Source: Fen-999 sp041480065 (GTDB lineage Bacteria > Pseudomonadota > Gammaproteobacteria > Burkholderiales > Rhodocyclaceae). Taken from it: 64,000 bases of DNA. Shown in pieces: positions 1 to 7,869 of the stretch; position 1 is the first letter of the stretch; each line of letters opens with the position of its first letter. The DNA lies in assembly GCA_041480065.1 (NCBI GenBank), contig JBGOZF010000010.1, positions 16,781 through 80,780 of the forward strand, read 5' to 3'. The translations under genes and the position numbers were made by a program. The notes beneath the pieces are model-generated. The model was not told the origin of the DNA and did no database searches. It was given only the letters and a program-made list of their open reading frames with translations.

Positions 1-1
1 T

Positions 2-2815
2 TCGACGATCACCACCGGCGGCAACCTGACACTCAAGAGTGGCGGCGATACGACCCTCACCGCAACCAAAGCCACTGTCGGCGGCGACCTGGGCGTGACG
101 ACCGGCGGTGACTTCAAGGTTCTTTCCGCTCAGGACAGAACCACCACCCACAGCGAAGCTGCGACTTCCGGACTCGGCGTCGGTGGCGGCCTCTGGGGTA
201 GCGAGAAGACCATGGTCGACGATTTCACCGGCACCAACGTCAAGTCCTCCATCACGGTTGGCGGCCGGGGCGACATCACGGTCGGCAAGGAGGAAAACAG
301 AAAGGACATGACCGTCCAGGGCTCGGACATCGCGATCGCCGGCGCCGGCACGATCACCGCCAAATCGGTGAGCCTGCTGGAAGGCCATGACGAAAAGCAC
401 ACCGTCACGACGACCAAGACCACGACTTTCCTCAGCACCGGCGGCGAGAAGGAGCGCCACAAGGGGGCAACCGCTTCCACCGAAACCGGCAGCGGTGCCG
501 CCGAGGCGAGTGCCAGCGCCGGCGCCGGTGCCAGCGAAAACCACGAGTTCAATCTGACGGAGAGCCGAACGGCGACAGTGGATCACACCAAGTCGACCGG
601 TGTCGCTTCCAACCTGAAGACCGGTGGTGACCTGACGATCAACGCCGATGATGCCGTGACTGTCAAGGGATCCAACGTCGATGCCGGGCAGGACCTCACG
701 ATCAATGCCAGGAACATCGAGGTGCTGGCCGGCGAGAACTCCGAGAAGACGACCACCACCACCCGTTCCACCAAGATCGGTATCTACACCGACAGCAAGG
801 CCGAGGCGAAGGCGGAAGCCGGAGCCAGTGCGACGGGCATGTCGGCATCGTCCAAGACCAGCGCGAGCGCCGAGGCCAGCGCCAGTTCCACGGTAACCGT
901 CGGTGCGCGCATCGAAACCGGCAAGGAGGAAACGACCTCCCTCACCCATACCTCGTCTTCGCTGAAGTCGGGCCGCGACATGACGCTCACCGCCACGGAG
1001 GAGGCCAGGTTCGTCGGCGCCAAAGTCGAATCGGGTAACGACCTGACCATCAATGCCAAGGACATCACCAGTCTTGCGGCGCAGGACGAGATCAAGACCA
1101 CCCGCGACAGCACGACCCAGACGACCGGAATCTACCTGGAGGGCGAAGGCTCCGCCGAACTCAAAGGCTCGCTCAAAGCCGGGCTGGGCAACGCCTCGGC
1201 CTCGGGCGGCGGCGGCGTGAGCGGGGAAGCCGGCGCAGGCCTGCGTTACAGCCAGGAGGAACAGAAGAGCGGTGAAGGCTCGACCAGGAACGTGGTCAGC
1301 ACCTTCAAGGCGGGCGGCAGCATCACCCGCACGGCGACCGACACCATCTCCGACCAGGGAACCCAACTCGAAGCGAAGAAGGACATCACCCAGTCGGCCA
1401 CCACGCTCAAGGAAATCGCCGCCGAGGACAAGACCTGGTCCTACGACTCATCCGAGAAGCACGATGCGAAGCTCGGCGTCTATGCCGGCGGCAGTTACCA
1501 GGGCGATGCCGGCGCGCAGATGAGCGTGCTCGGCGCCGGCCACTATGCGGAAGACCTCGGGCCCGAGGCATCGGCCGGCTTCAAGGCAAAGTACACGTAC
1601 GACAAGACCGGCGAAAGCAAGACCGAGACGACCGCCGTCACCTCGCGCTACAAGGCCGGCGGCAGCATCTCTTCGACAACGACGGACAAGACCACGCTGA
1701 TCGGCACGCAGTTCGAGGCCGGCAAGGATGTCTCGATCACTGCCGGCAGCCTCGACTATCAGGCGGCGCACGACACCGCATCGAGTTCGTCCGAGACGAA
1801 GTCGGGCAGCGCCGAGGCCAAGCTGAAGGTCTACGGCACCACCGGCGTGGATCTCAATGCTGGCTACGAGCAGGAAAAATCGTCCTCCACGTCGAGCACG
1901 GCCCGCGTCGGCAACATCGTCGCCGGTGGCAACGTCACGGTCACCGCCAAAAAGGGCGATGTCCGCCTCGAAGGCACGGGCATCGACGCCGCCGAGAAGG
2001 CCACGATCAAGTCCGAAACCGGCAACGTCACCTTCGACGCGGCCAAGAGCACGGCCCACGAAGAATCGAGCGGCTTCAACGTCAGTGCCGGCTTTGGCTC
2101 GACCAGCACCCTTCCGAAGGGCGCCAAAAAGGGGGCCAAGCCCGAAAAGGAGAACAAGACCACCCTGGGCGGCGGCTATTCGAACAGCAAGGGCGATTCG
2201 AGCACCGAACAAGGGGTCGGCATCAAGGCCCGGAACGTCGAAGTCTCCGCCGAAAAAGACGTGACCATGCGCGGCGCGCAGGTGGATGCCAAGGACACCG
2301 CCTCCGTCACGGCGAAGACGGGGGACGTCAAGCTTCTCGAAGCGGTGAACAGCGAAAGCAGTTCTTCCTTCGGAGTTTCCGGCAAAGCGACGGGGATGCG
2401 GCTCACCAAACCCGAAGGTGACAAGAGTTCCGCCCAGTACGGCGGCGCCAACGTCAATGCGTCGAGTGACGAGCGCAAGACCGGGACGGCAACCAGCATC
2501 AAATCCGGGGGCGACCTGACCGTCAAGGGACGGAGCATCACTTCCCAGGAGGCTCAACTCTCCGCTGGCGGAACCCGGAAGATCGAGGGGCCCGTGCAGA
2601 CCCAAAGCCTGACGAGGGTCGACAAAGGCATGAAGGTTGACGTGAGCATCGATGGCTCGCGGAAGTCGAAGCCGGCGGCCAAACCCGAGGCATCATCGCC
2701 GTCCGACGGCAAGTCCGCCAAGGCCTCCGACAAGAAGACCAAGCCGACGACGAAGAGGAAGGCGACCAGGAACAAGACTGCGGCCGCCGGACCGGTCAAG
2801 CCACCCGGCAACTGA
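2..2815 (+). CDS. Filamentous haemagglutinin/adhesin, C-terminal part (5' truncated by window edge)
   Basis: The frame is open from base 2 to a TGA at 2813-2815, giving about 937 residues with no start in view; the GTG at 95 is only an internal codon. The protein is a long run of short beta-helix repeats of the type GGDLTI / AGKDVSI, rich in Thr, Ser, Ala and Gly, matching the haemagglutinin-repeat family of two-partner-secretion exoproteins. Such proteins are exported through a TpsB porin and act at the cell surface. The last ~55 residues are Lys/Pro/Ala/Thr rich and low complexity. There is no VENN motif, no recognisable toxin domain and no immunity gene downstream, so an adhesin is more likely than a contact-dependent inhibition toxin. 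The secretion partner must lie upstream of the window. Confidence 0.85.
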   Translation, partial: STITTGGNLTLKSGGDTTLTATKATVGGDLGVTTGGDFKVLSAQDRTTTHSEAATSGLGVGGGLWGSEKTMVDDFTGTNVKSSITVGGRGDITVGKEENRKDMTVQGSDIAIAGAGTITAKSVSLLEGHDEKHTVTTTKTTTFLSTGGEKERHKGATASTETGSGAAEASASAGAGASENHEFNLTESRTATVDHTKSTGVASNLKTGGDLTINADDAVTVKGSNVDAGQDLTINARNIEVLAGENSEKTTTTTRSTKIGIYTDSKAEAKAEAGASATGMSASSKTSASAEASASSTVTVGARIETGKEETTSLTHTSSSLKSGRDMTLTATEEARFVGAKVESGNDLTINAKDITSLAAQDEIKTTRDSTTQTTGIYLEGEGSAELKGSLKAGLGNASASGGGGVSGEAGAGLRYSQEEQKSGEGSTRNVVSTFKAGGSITRTATDTISDQGTQLEAKKDITQSATTLKEIAAEDKTWSYDSSEKHDAKLGVYAGGSYQGDAGAQMSVLGAGHYAEDLGPEASAGFKAKYTYDKTGESKTETTAVTSRYKAGGSISSTTTDKTTLIGTQFEAGKDVSITAGSLDYQAAHDTASSSSETKSGSAEAKLKVYGTTGVDLNAGYEQEKSSSTSSTARVGNIVAGGNVTVTAKKGDVRLEGTGIDAAEKATIKSETGNVTFDAAKSTAHEESSGFNVSAGFGSTSTLPKGAKKGAKPEKENKTTLGGGYSNSKGDSSTEQGVGIKARNVEVSAEKDVTMRGAQVDAKDTASVTAKTGDVKLLEAVNSESSSSFGVSGKATGMRLTKPEGDKSSAQYGGANVNASSDERKTGTATSIKSGGDLTVKGRSITSQEAQLSAGGTRKIEGPVQTQSLTRVDKGMKVDVSIDGSRKSKPAAKPEASSPSDGKSAKASDKKTKPTTKRKATRNKTAAAGPVKPPGN

Positions 2816-2836
2816 GAATTGCGCGGTTACGGTCGT

Positions 2837-2869
2837 CGCCCGTGGCCCCCTGAAGTGGGGGCACGGGCG
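2837..2869. terminator. Long hairpin between convergent genes
   Basis: Arms CGCCCGTGGCCCCC and GGGGGCACGGGCG pair over 13 bp with one bulged G around a TGAAGT loop. It sits between the convergent adhesin and esterase genes. There is no T-run, so it may act as a weak or Rho-assisted terminator or as an mRNA 3' stabiliser. Confidence 0.5.
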
Positions 2870-2881
2870 GTCAGGCAATCC

Positions 2882-3871
2882 TCAACCCGCCTTGCGGCGA
2901 GAAACGAACACGCCGATCATCCCGATCGCCATCAGAAGGATAGTTTCGGGCTCGGGAATCTCGGCCATCGCCAGTTGCGCCATCAAGGCATGTCCAGCGG
3001 TAGTCGGATGGATGCCATCCCAGAACAAATACCCCGTGGGATCGTTTACGCACGCAGCACTCATGGCGCAGGGGTGGGTCACGTCACTGAGACCGAATGC
3101 ACCCGGATCGTTGGCGATATCGTTGAAGGCTTGATAGGCGTCGAACAAATGGATGCCGTCGGTCACGTCGGTCGGCAGGCCGGCCAACGCCAGGGCCAGG
3201 GCCTGGTTCATTTGCGAGACCAGAAAGCTGGCATTGGCCGATGCCGTCCCGCCCAAGGCGGTGATCGCCGGGATCTTGCCGATATCGGGGATATTCCAGA
3301 CCAGAAACTGATCGGCTCCCGCCAACGACAGCGTCGAGAGAATGGTCGCCATATTGCTGGCATAGGCCTGGATCAGCGCCGTGGGATCGACTCCGCCCAT
3401 AGCGGCCGTCAGCACGGCACGCGCGTCATTACCTCCGCCCTCGACCACATACAGCCCACTGTGCGGCGCCACGCCACCTGTGGCGTTAAGGAGCATGCCA
3501 ACCTGGTCGGTCAGGCTGTATGGAAACGACGATCCGCCCGGTCCGGTTGTCGCCCCGCCGAACGCAAAGTTGGTGCCGCCCACCAGCGCAGGCTGCGCGC
3601 TCAAGCCAAGATTGGCGGCAAGATACTCTACCCAGACCGGCCCATTCGAGTAACGGTTGGACGCGTAGGGTAAGGTCGGAATCAGGGGTTCGCTCAGCGG
3701 GGTCGGCGTACGCATTCCGCTATACGCCGTGTAGTGGTCAAAGAAGTAGGCGTTGTTGCCGCTATCGGCGAGGCTGTCGCCGAACACGTAGAGGCTGCTG
3801 TACGGCGCCGCCACCGCCGCCCCGGAAAACAGAAGAACCGCTGCCAGCAGACCATTTAGATATTTCGACAT
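2882..3871 (-). CDS. SGNH/GDSL-family esterase with PEP-CTERM sorting signal
   Basis: 329 residues. The start at 3871 is chosen over a longer frame because it has a strong GGGGGAAGG ribosome site and opens directly into a signal peptide (hydrophobic residues ~7-22, ending AVAA). GDSL block I is FGDSLADSGN with the catalytic Ser33; GGGNDAR fits block III, and the Asp/His pair lies in DGIHPTTAGH (residues 285-294). The C-terminus has IPEPE (305-309), a hydrophobic helix and a basic SRRKAG tail, the PEP-CTERM signal recognised by exosortase. This predicts a surface or exopolysaccharide-associated lipase/esterase. The substrate cannot be inferred. The exosortase is not in this window. Confidence 0.85.
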   Translation of the reverse strand: MSKYLNGLLAAVLLFSGAAVAAPYSSLYVFGDSLADSGNNAYFFDHYTAYSGMRTPTPLSEPLIPTLPYASNRYSNGPVWVEYLAANLGLSAQPALVGGTNFAFGGATTGPGGSSFPYSLTDQVGMLLNATGGVAPHSGLYVVEGGGNDARAVLTAAMGGVDPTALIQAYASNMATILSTLSLAGADQFLVWNIPDIGKIPAITALGGTASANASFLVSQMNQALALALAGLPTDVTDGIHLFDAYQAFNDIANDPGAFGLSDVTHPCAMSAACVNDPTGYLFWDGIHPTTAGHALMAQLAMAEIPEPETILLMAIGMIGVFVSRRKAG

Positions 3872-4132
3872 TCCTTCCCCCTTGGTGACTATTTGTTTGG
3901 CATGTGCTGCCCTGCGTTTGCCAGGCAAGCAGCCGCAATCCTGTCGCGTCAGCCGGCAAAAAGCAAGTAGACGACGATGCGCCTCGTCGGGAGGAAATGA
4001 CCTGTCCGCAGGAGTCACACGTGATGTATCCGGATCTTGGGCGGCCTGCCGGCCGACGCGAAGGAGTACGTACAGACTTGCCGGCACCGCGAAGCATGTG
4101 GGGCCACCGCGATGCAGCGGCCCCGAGACAAC

Positions 4133-4540
4133 TCAGCCGAGCAGCTTGCCGGCCAGCGCCGCCAGACCGCTTTGCAGCGCGCTGCCTTCGGTGACCTGGC
4201 CTTGCGGCGTCAGGTGGTCGATAAGCTGCGGCAGGATGTTCGCCAGTCCGCCGGCCGCCTGATCTTGCGACAGGCCGAGTTCCCCCGCGATATCGGCCAC
4301 GGTACCGCTGCCGAGCGCCGTCTTCAGTTGATCGGCCGAGATCGGGACGTTCTGGCCGGTGCCGACCCACGACGCCGTATGATCCGCCAAGCCCGCCTGC
4401 TGGAATCTTCCCAGCAATTGGCCGAGACCGCCGTTCTGGATCAGACCCATCGCCAGTTGCAGCAACTGATCGCCCTGCCCCTGAGTGCCGCCCGCCATCT
4501 GGCCGAGCACTTGTCCTGCCAATCCATCCAACAATCCCAT
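4133..4540 (-). CDS. YidB-like DUF937 protein
   Basis: 135 residues, starting at MGLLDGLAGQVLG behind GGAGG; the eight extra codons upstream are not needed. Gly/Gln/Leu-rich N-terminal half, then a region (GTGQNVPISADQLKTALGS, then AGELGLSQDQAAGGLANILP) typical of the YidB/DUF937 family. No enzymatic function is established for the family and none is inferred. Transcribed divergently from rpiA with a ~127-bp gap. Confidence 0.75.
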   Translation of the reverse strand: MGLLDGLAGQVLGQMAGGTQGQGDQLLQLAMGLIQNGGLGQLLGRFQQAGLADHTASWVGTGQNVPISADQLKTALGSGTVADIAGELGLSQDQAAGGLANILPQLIDHLTPQGQVTEGSALQSGLAALAGKLLG

Positions 4541-4667
4541 ATCATCCTCCGATTTCGTCGCCAATTCGGACCACGCGATGATTATCAGATCAATTCGATG
4601 ACAGGCGCAACAGGGTGTCGCGGCGAATCGCTAAAATTGGTGACACATCATGGAGGAGCAGCCCAGA

Positions 4668-5348
4668 ATGACGCAGGATGAAATGAAACAGGCCGTAGCG
4701 CGCGCCGCCTGTGATTACGTGGCCGCGAACATGCCCGCCGGCGCCATTATCGGGGTCGGCACCGGCTCCACCGCCAATTTCTTCATCGACGAACTGGCCG
4801 CGATCGGGGACCGGCTGGCCGGCGCCGTTGCCAGTTCCGAGGCGACCCGCAAGCGGCTGGAAGGTCACGGCATCCGCGTCGTCGAGTTGAACGAAGTTGC
4901 CGAGATGCCCGTCTATGTAGACGGCGCCGACGAAATCAACGCGAAACTGGAAATGATCAAGGGTGGCGGCGGCGCGCTGACGCGTGAGAAGATCGTTGCC
5001 GCGGTGGCCAAGACTTTCGTCTGCGTTTGCGACCAGAGCAAGCTGGTGGATACGCTGGGGACGTTTCCGCTGCCGGTCGAGGTGATTCCGATGGCCGAGG
5101 CCCATGTCGCCCGTCAATTGGCCCGATTGGGCGGCAGACCGAAACTGCGCGAGGGCTTTGTTACCGACAACGGCAACCTCATCCTGGACGTACACGGGTT
5201 CGCGATCACAGACCCGAAGGGCCTCGAAACCACCATCAACCAGATCGCCGGCGTCGTCACCAACGGGCTGTTCGCCCAGCGGGCGGCCGATGTATTGCTG
5301 CTGGCGACTGCGCAAGGGGTTCGCAATGTGACAGCTCAAGTATCCTGA
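4668..5348 (+). CDS. rpiA: Ribose-5-phosphate isomerase A
   Basis: 226 residues. It interconverts ribose 5-phosphate and ribulose 5-phosphate in the cytosol, so it serves the pentose phosphate pathway and regenerates the precursor of the RuBisCO substrate. Diagnostic RpiA segments are GVGTGSTANFFIDEL near residues 29-43, the YVDGADEIN loop and the IKGGGGALTREKI segment with the catalytic Glu. The ATG at 4668 is preferred to the one at 4650 because GGAGGAG lies 9 bases upstream. It is followed 42 bp later by phoU. Confidence 0.96.
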   Translation: MTQDEMKQAVARAACDYVAANMPAGAIIGVGTGSTANFFIDELAAIGDRLAGAVASSEATRKRLEGHGIRVVELNEVAEMPVYVDGADEINAKLEMIKGGGGALTREKIVAAVAKTFVCVCDQSKLVDTLGTFPLPVEVIPMAEAHVARQLARLGGRPKLREGFVTDNGNLILDVHGFAITDPKGLETTINQIAGVVTNGLFAQRAADVLLLATAQGVRNVTAQVS

Positions 5349-5390
5349 CCGCAACAATTCCGTCATCTTTTCGCCATAGACTGTACGATC

Positions 5391-6113
5391 ATGTCACAGC
5401 CACAACATTCGACCATGAACGAACATATCGCCAAGCAGTTCGATCTCGACCTCGAGAACATCCGCAGCCGCGTACTGCAGATGGGCGGCCGCGTCGAACA
5501 ACAGATCACCAAGGCGCTGGAGGCACTGGCCACCGGCGACCTCTCGCTGGCCGAGCAGGTCATCGATGCCGACCAGATGGTCAACCTCGACGAGGTCGAA
5601 CTTGACGAGGCGTGCACCCACATCATCGCCCGCCGACAGCCCGCCGCGTCCGACCTGCGCGTCGTCATGATGGTCATCAAGACCATCACCGACCTCGAGC
5701 GGATCGGCGACGAGGCGAAGAAGATCGCCAAGAAGGCCCGCGCCATCCACTCCGACGACACGCAGTTCGCACCGCGCGTGCCGCTTCAGCACGCCGCCTC
5801 GCTGGCGCTGGAAATGCTGCGCAAGGCGCTCGATGCCTTCGCCCGCATGGACCTCGCCGCCGCCGCCCAGGTCGTGCGTCAGGATCAGCAGGTGGATGCC
5901 GAGTTCAAGTCCATCATGCGCCAGTTGATCACCTTCATGATGGAAGACCCGCGCACCATCTCGCATTCCCTCGATCTTCTGTTCATCGCCAAGTCCATCG
6001 AACGGATCGGCGACCATGCCAAGAACCTCTCGGAGTACGTCGTCTACATGGTCAAGGGACGCGACGTCCGCCATATCGGGGTCGAAGGGATTGAACGCGA
6101 AGCCAGCGAGTGA
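5391..6113 (+). CDS. phoU: Phosphate-signalling regulator PhoU
   Basis: 240 residues, normal length. It has two related three-helix PhoU repeats, each with the acidic metal-binding pattern (DLERIGDEAKKIA near residue 103; SIERIGDHAKNLSEYV near residue 203). PhoU links the Pst phosphate transporter to the PhoR/PhoB two-component system and restrains phosphate uptake and polyphosphate build-up. No pst or phoBR genes are nearby. The start at 5391 fits family length, although there is little Shine-Dalgarno sequence; ATG at 5415 is the alternative. Confidence 0.95.
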   Translation: MSQPQHSTMNEHIAKQFDLDLENIRSRVLQMGGRVEQQITKALEALATGDLSLAEQVIDADQMVNLDEVELDEACTHIIARRQPAASDLRVVMMVIKTITDLERIGDEAKKIAKKARAIHSDDTQFAPRVPLQHAASLALEMLRKALDAFARMDLAAAAQVVRQDQQVDAEFKSIMRQLITFMMEDPRTISHSLDLLFIAKSIERIGDHAKNLSEYVVYMVKGRDVRHIGVEGIEREASE

Positions 6114-6132
6114 GCGTCCGCGGAGCATGGAA

Positions 6133-6156
6133 AAAGGGCCGCTGTCGCGGCCCTTT
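6133..6156. terminator. Bidirectional intrinsic terminator, phoU/yggX
   Basis: Arms AAAGGGCCGC and GCGGCCCTTT form a perfect 10-bp stem with a TGTC loop, with A's on the left and T's on the right, between two convergent genes. The shape suits termination from both sides. Confidence 0.85.
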
Positions 6157-6176
6157 CTGTTTGCAACGGCAAGCGC

Positions 6177-6449
6177 TCAGGACTTGGGCGCCACGAAGCC
6201 CGATACGGCCTCGGCGCCGTCGCCGAAGAAATGCTTCTGGACCTGCTCGGCCAGGTACTTGCGCGCCTGCGGGTCGGCGAGATTGAGGCGGTTCTCGTTG
6301 ATCAGCATGGTCTGGTAGCGTATCCACTGCTGCCAGGCCTCCTTGGAAACATTCTCGAACAGCCGCTTGCCGAGTTCGCCCGGCATCGGGGGGAAGTCCA
6401 TGCCTTCGGCCTCGCGGCCGAGTTTGACGCAGTTCACCATGCGAGCCAT
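6177..6449 (-). CDS. YggX-family oxidative-damage / Fe(II) trafficking protein
   Basis: 90 residues, full length for the family. MARMVNCVKL at the start and EAWQQW..YQTMLINE in the middle are signature YggX segments, including the early cysteine. The family protects iron-sulphur clusters and supports Fe(II) trafficking in the cytosol. The start at 6449 (GGAG 9 bases upstream) is used instead of the ATG five codons earlier, because the family begins with this MARMV-type sequence. It lies just downstream of argA on the same strand. Confidence 0.93.
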   Translation of the reverse strand: MARMVNCVKLGREAEGMDFPPMPGELGKRLFENVSKEAWQQWIRYQTMLINENRLNLADPQARKYLAEQVQKHFFGDGAEAVSGFVAPKS

Positions 6450-6500
6450 GGGGACAATCTCCAAATCAGAAAGAGGTGATTGTAGCCAAAACGGCGTCGC

Positions 6501-7841
6501 TTACAGCGTCTTGACCAGCACTTTCGACCGGCGCTGGAAATTGTAGAGCTCGCGCTTCGCCGCCGGCAGCGCATCGACCGTGGCCTCGACGAAACCGCGC
6601 TCGACGAACCAGTGCGCCGTGCGCGTGGTCAGGACGAAGATCTTCTTCAGCTTCAACTTCTTCGCCCGCGCCTCAACATAGCGGCGTAACTGATCGCCGT
6701 AGCCCGCCCGCTGATACCCGGGCATCACCGCGAGACAGGCGAGTTCGGCCGCCTTCTCGCCCGAGAACGGATACAGCGCCGCGCAGCCGACGATGACACC
6801 GTCGTGCTCGATGACCGAGAAGCGCGTGATTTCCATTTCCAGCCGCTCGCGGCCGCGTCTCACCAGCGTACCGTCGGCTTCCAGCGGCGCAATCACTGCC
6901 AGGACGGCGCCGACGTCGTCGTGGCTGGCATCCCGAAGCAGCGCGAGCGGCGCGCTGGTCAGTACGGTGCCAATACCCTCGCGGGTGAAGAACTCCATGA
7001 GCATGGCGCCATCCGACCGCCGATCCAGGAAGTGCACCCGCCCGACGCCCGCGCGGCAGGCGCGCAGCGCACCGGGCAGCACGCGCGCGACTTCGCTCGA
7101 CTGCGTGGTCTTCCTGCCGAGCAGCTGCTCGACGTCGGCCGCCGTCAGCGCATCGATCAACTCGCCTTTCTTGTCCACCAGGCCCGGGGCATCGCACAGG
7201 AAGATCAGCTTGTCGGCCTGGATCGCCACCGCCACCGCTTCGGCCACCTCCTCCCAGGCGAGATTGAATATCTCGCCGGTCGGCGAAGCGCCGATGGGCG
7301 TGATCAGCACCACATTTTCCTGATCGAGGTCGGCACGGATCTCGTCGGCGATGATCTTGCGGACAGCGCCGGTGAACTGGAAATCCACGCCATCGACGAC
7401 GCCGACCGGCTTGGCGGTAATGAAGTTGCCGCCGGTCACGCGCAGGAAGCCACCCGCCATCGGTGTGTTCGGCAGGCCCTGCGACAGCAGCGCCTCGATT
7501 TCGATGCGGGTGACGCCCATGGCGCGCTTGACGCATTCCAGCGTCGGGCCATCGGTCACGCGCAGGCCGTTGTGGAAGCGCGGCTTCAGCTTGCGCGCAT
7601 GCATCTCGGCGTCGATCTGCGGCCGCGCACCATGCACCAGTACGAGATGGATGCCCATGCTGTCGAGCAGGGCGATGTCGTGGATCAGGGCCTGAGCAGC
7701 GCCGGATTCGAGCACCTCGCCACCGAAGGCGATGACGAAGGTCTTGCCGCGAAAGGCGTGGATGTACGGGGCCGCCTGGCGCACCCAGGCGACCAGACGG
7801 GTATCGGTTTCGGGGGCGGCGTTGGTCTCGGCAGTTGTCAT
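6501..7841 (-). CDS. argA: Amino-acid N-acetyltransferase (N-acetylglutamate synthase)
   Basis: 446 residues. It catalyses the first step of arginine synthesis, acetyl-CoA plus glutamate to N-acetylglutamate. The N-terminal two-thirds are an amino-acid-kinase fold (FVIAFGGEVLES near residue 36, LVLVHGARPQID) that binds the arginine effector in this family. The C-terminal third is a GNAT domain (residues ~300-446) with an acetyl-CoA loop in GYQRAGYGDQLRRYVE. This ArgA type is typical of beta- and gammaproteobacteria. Confidence 0.94.
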   Translation of the reverse strand: MTTAETNAAPETDTRLVAWVRQAAPYIHAFRGKTFVIAFGGEVLESGAAQALIHDIALLDSMGIHLVLVHGARPQIDAEMHARKLKPRFHNGLRVTDGPTLECVKRAMGVTRIEIEALLSQGLPNTPMAGGFLRVTGGNFITAKPVGVVDGVDFQFTGAVRKIIADEIRADLDQENVVLITPIGASPTGEIFNLAWEEVAEAVAVAIQADKLIFLCDAPGLVDKKGELIDALTAADVEQLLGRKTTQSSEVARVLPGALRACRAGVGRVHFLDRRSDGAMLMEFFTREGIGTVLTSAPLALLRDASHDDVGAVLAVIAPLEADGTLVRRGRERLEMEITRFSVIEHDGVIVGCAALYPFSGEKAAELACLAVMPGYQRAGYGDQLRRYVEARAKKLKLKKIFVLTTRTAHWFVERGFVEATVDALPAAKRELYNFQRRSKVLVKTL

Positions 7842-7869
7842 GGCAATGGCAAAACAGACATTTTCTAAA

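Noticed and set aside
1448..2605. 385-codon open frame on the minus strand within the adhesin gene
   Set aside because: It is antisense to the haemagglutinin repeats, has an Arg/Gly/Ala-rich composition typical of GC-rich shadow frames, and no recognisable domain.
2650..2812. CdiA-type toxin domain at the adhesin C-terminus
   Set aside because: No VENN motif, no folded-domain composition, and no small immunity gene follows.
3872..4132. Plus-strand frames opposite the esterase/yidB gap
   Set aside because: 261 bp of non-coding sequence; frames are Arg/Pro rich, overlap real genes and lack starts with ribosome sites.
5360..5377. CCGTCAT-N4-TCGCCAT as a Pho box before phoU
   Set aside because: The second half matches at only 4 of 7 positions, and the box is too close to the start codon to leave room for a -10 element and leader.
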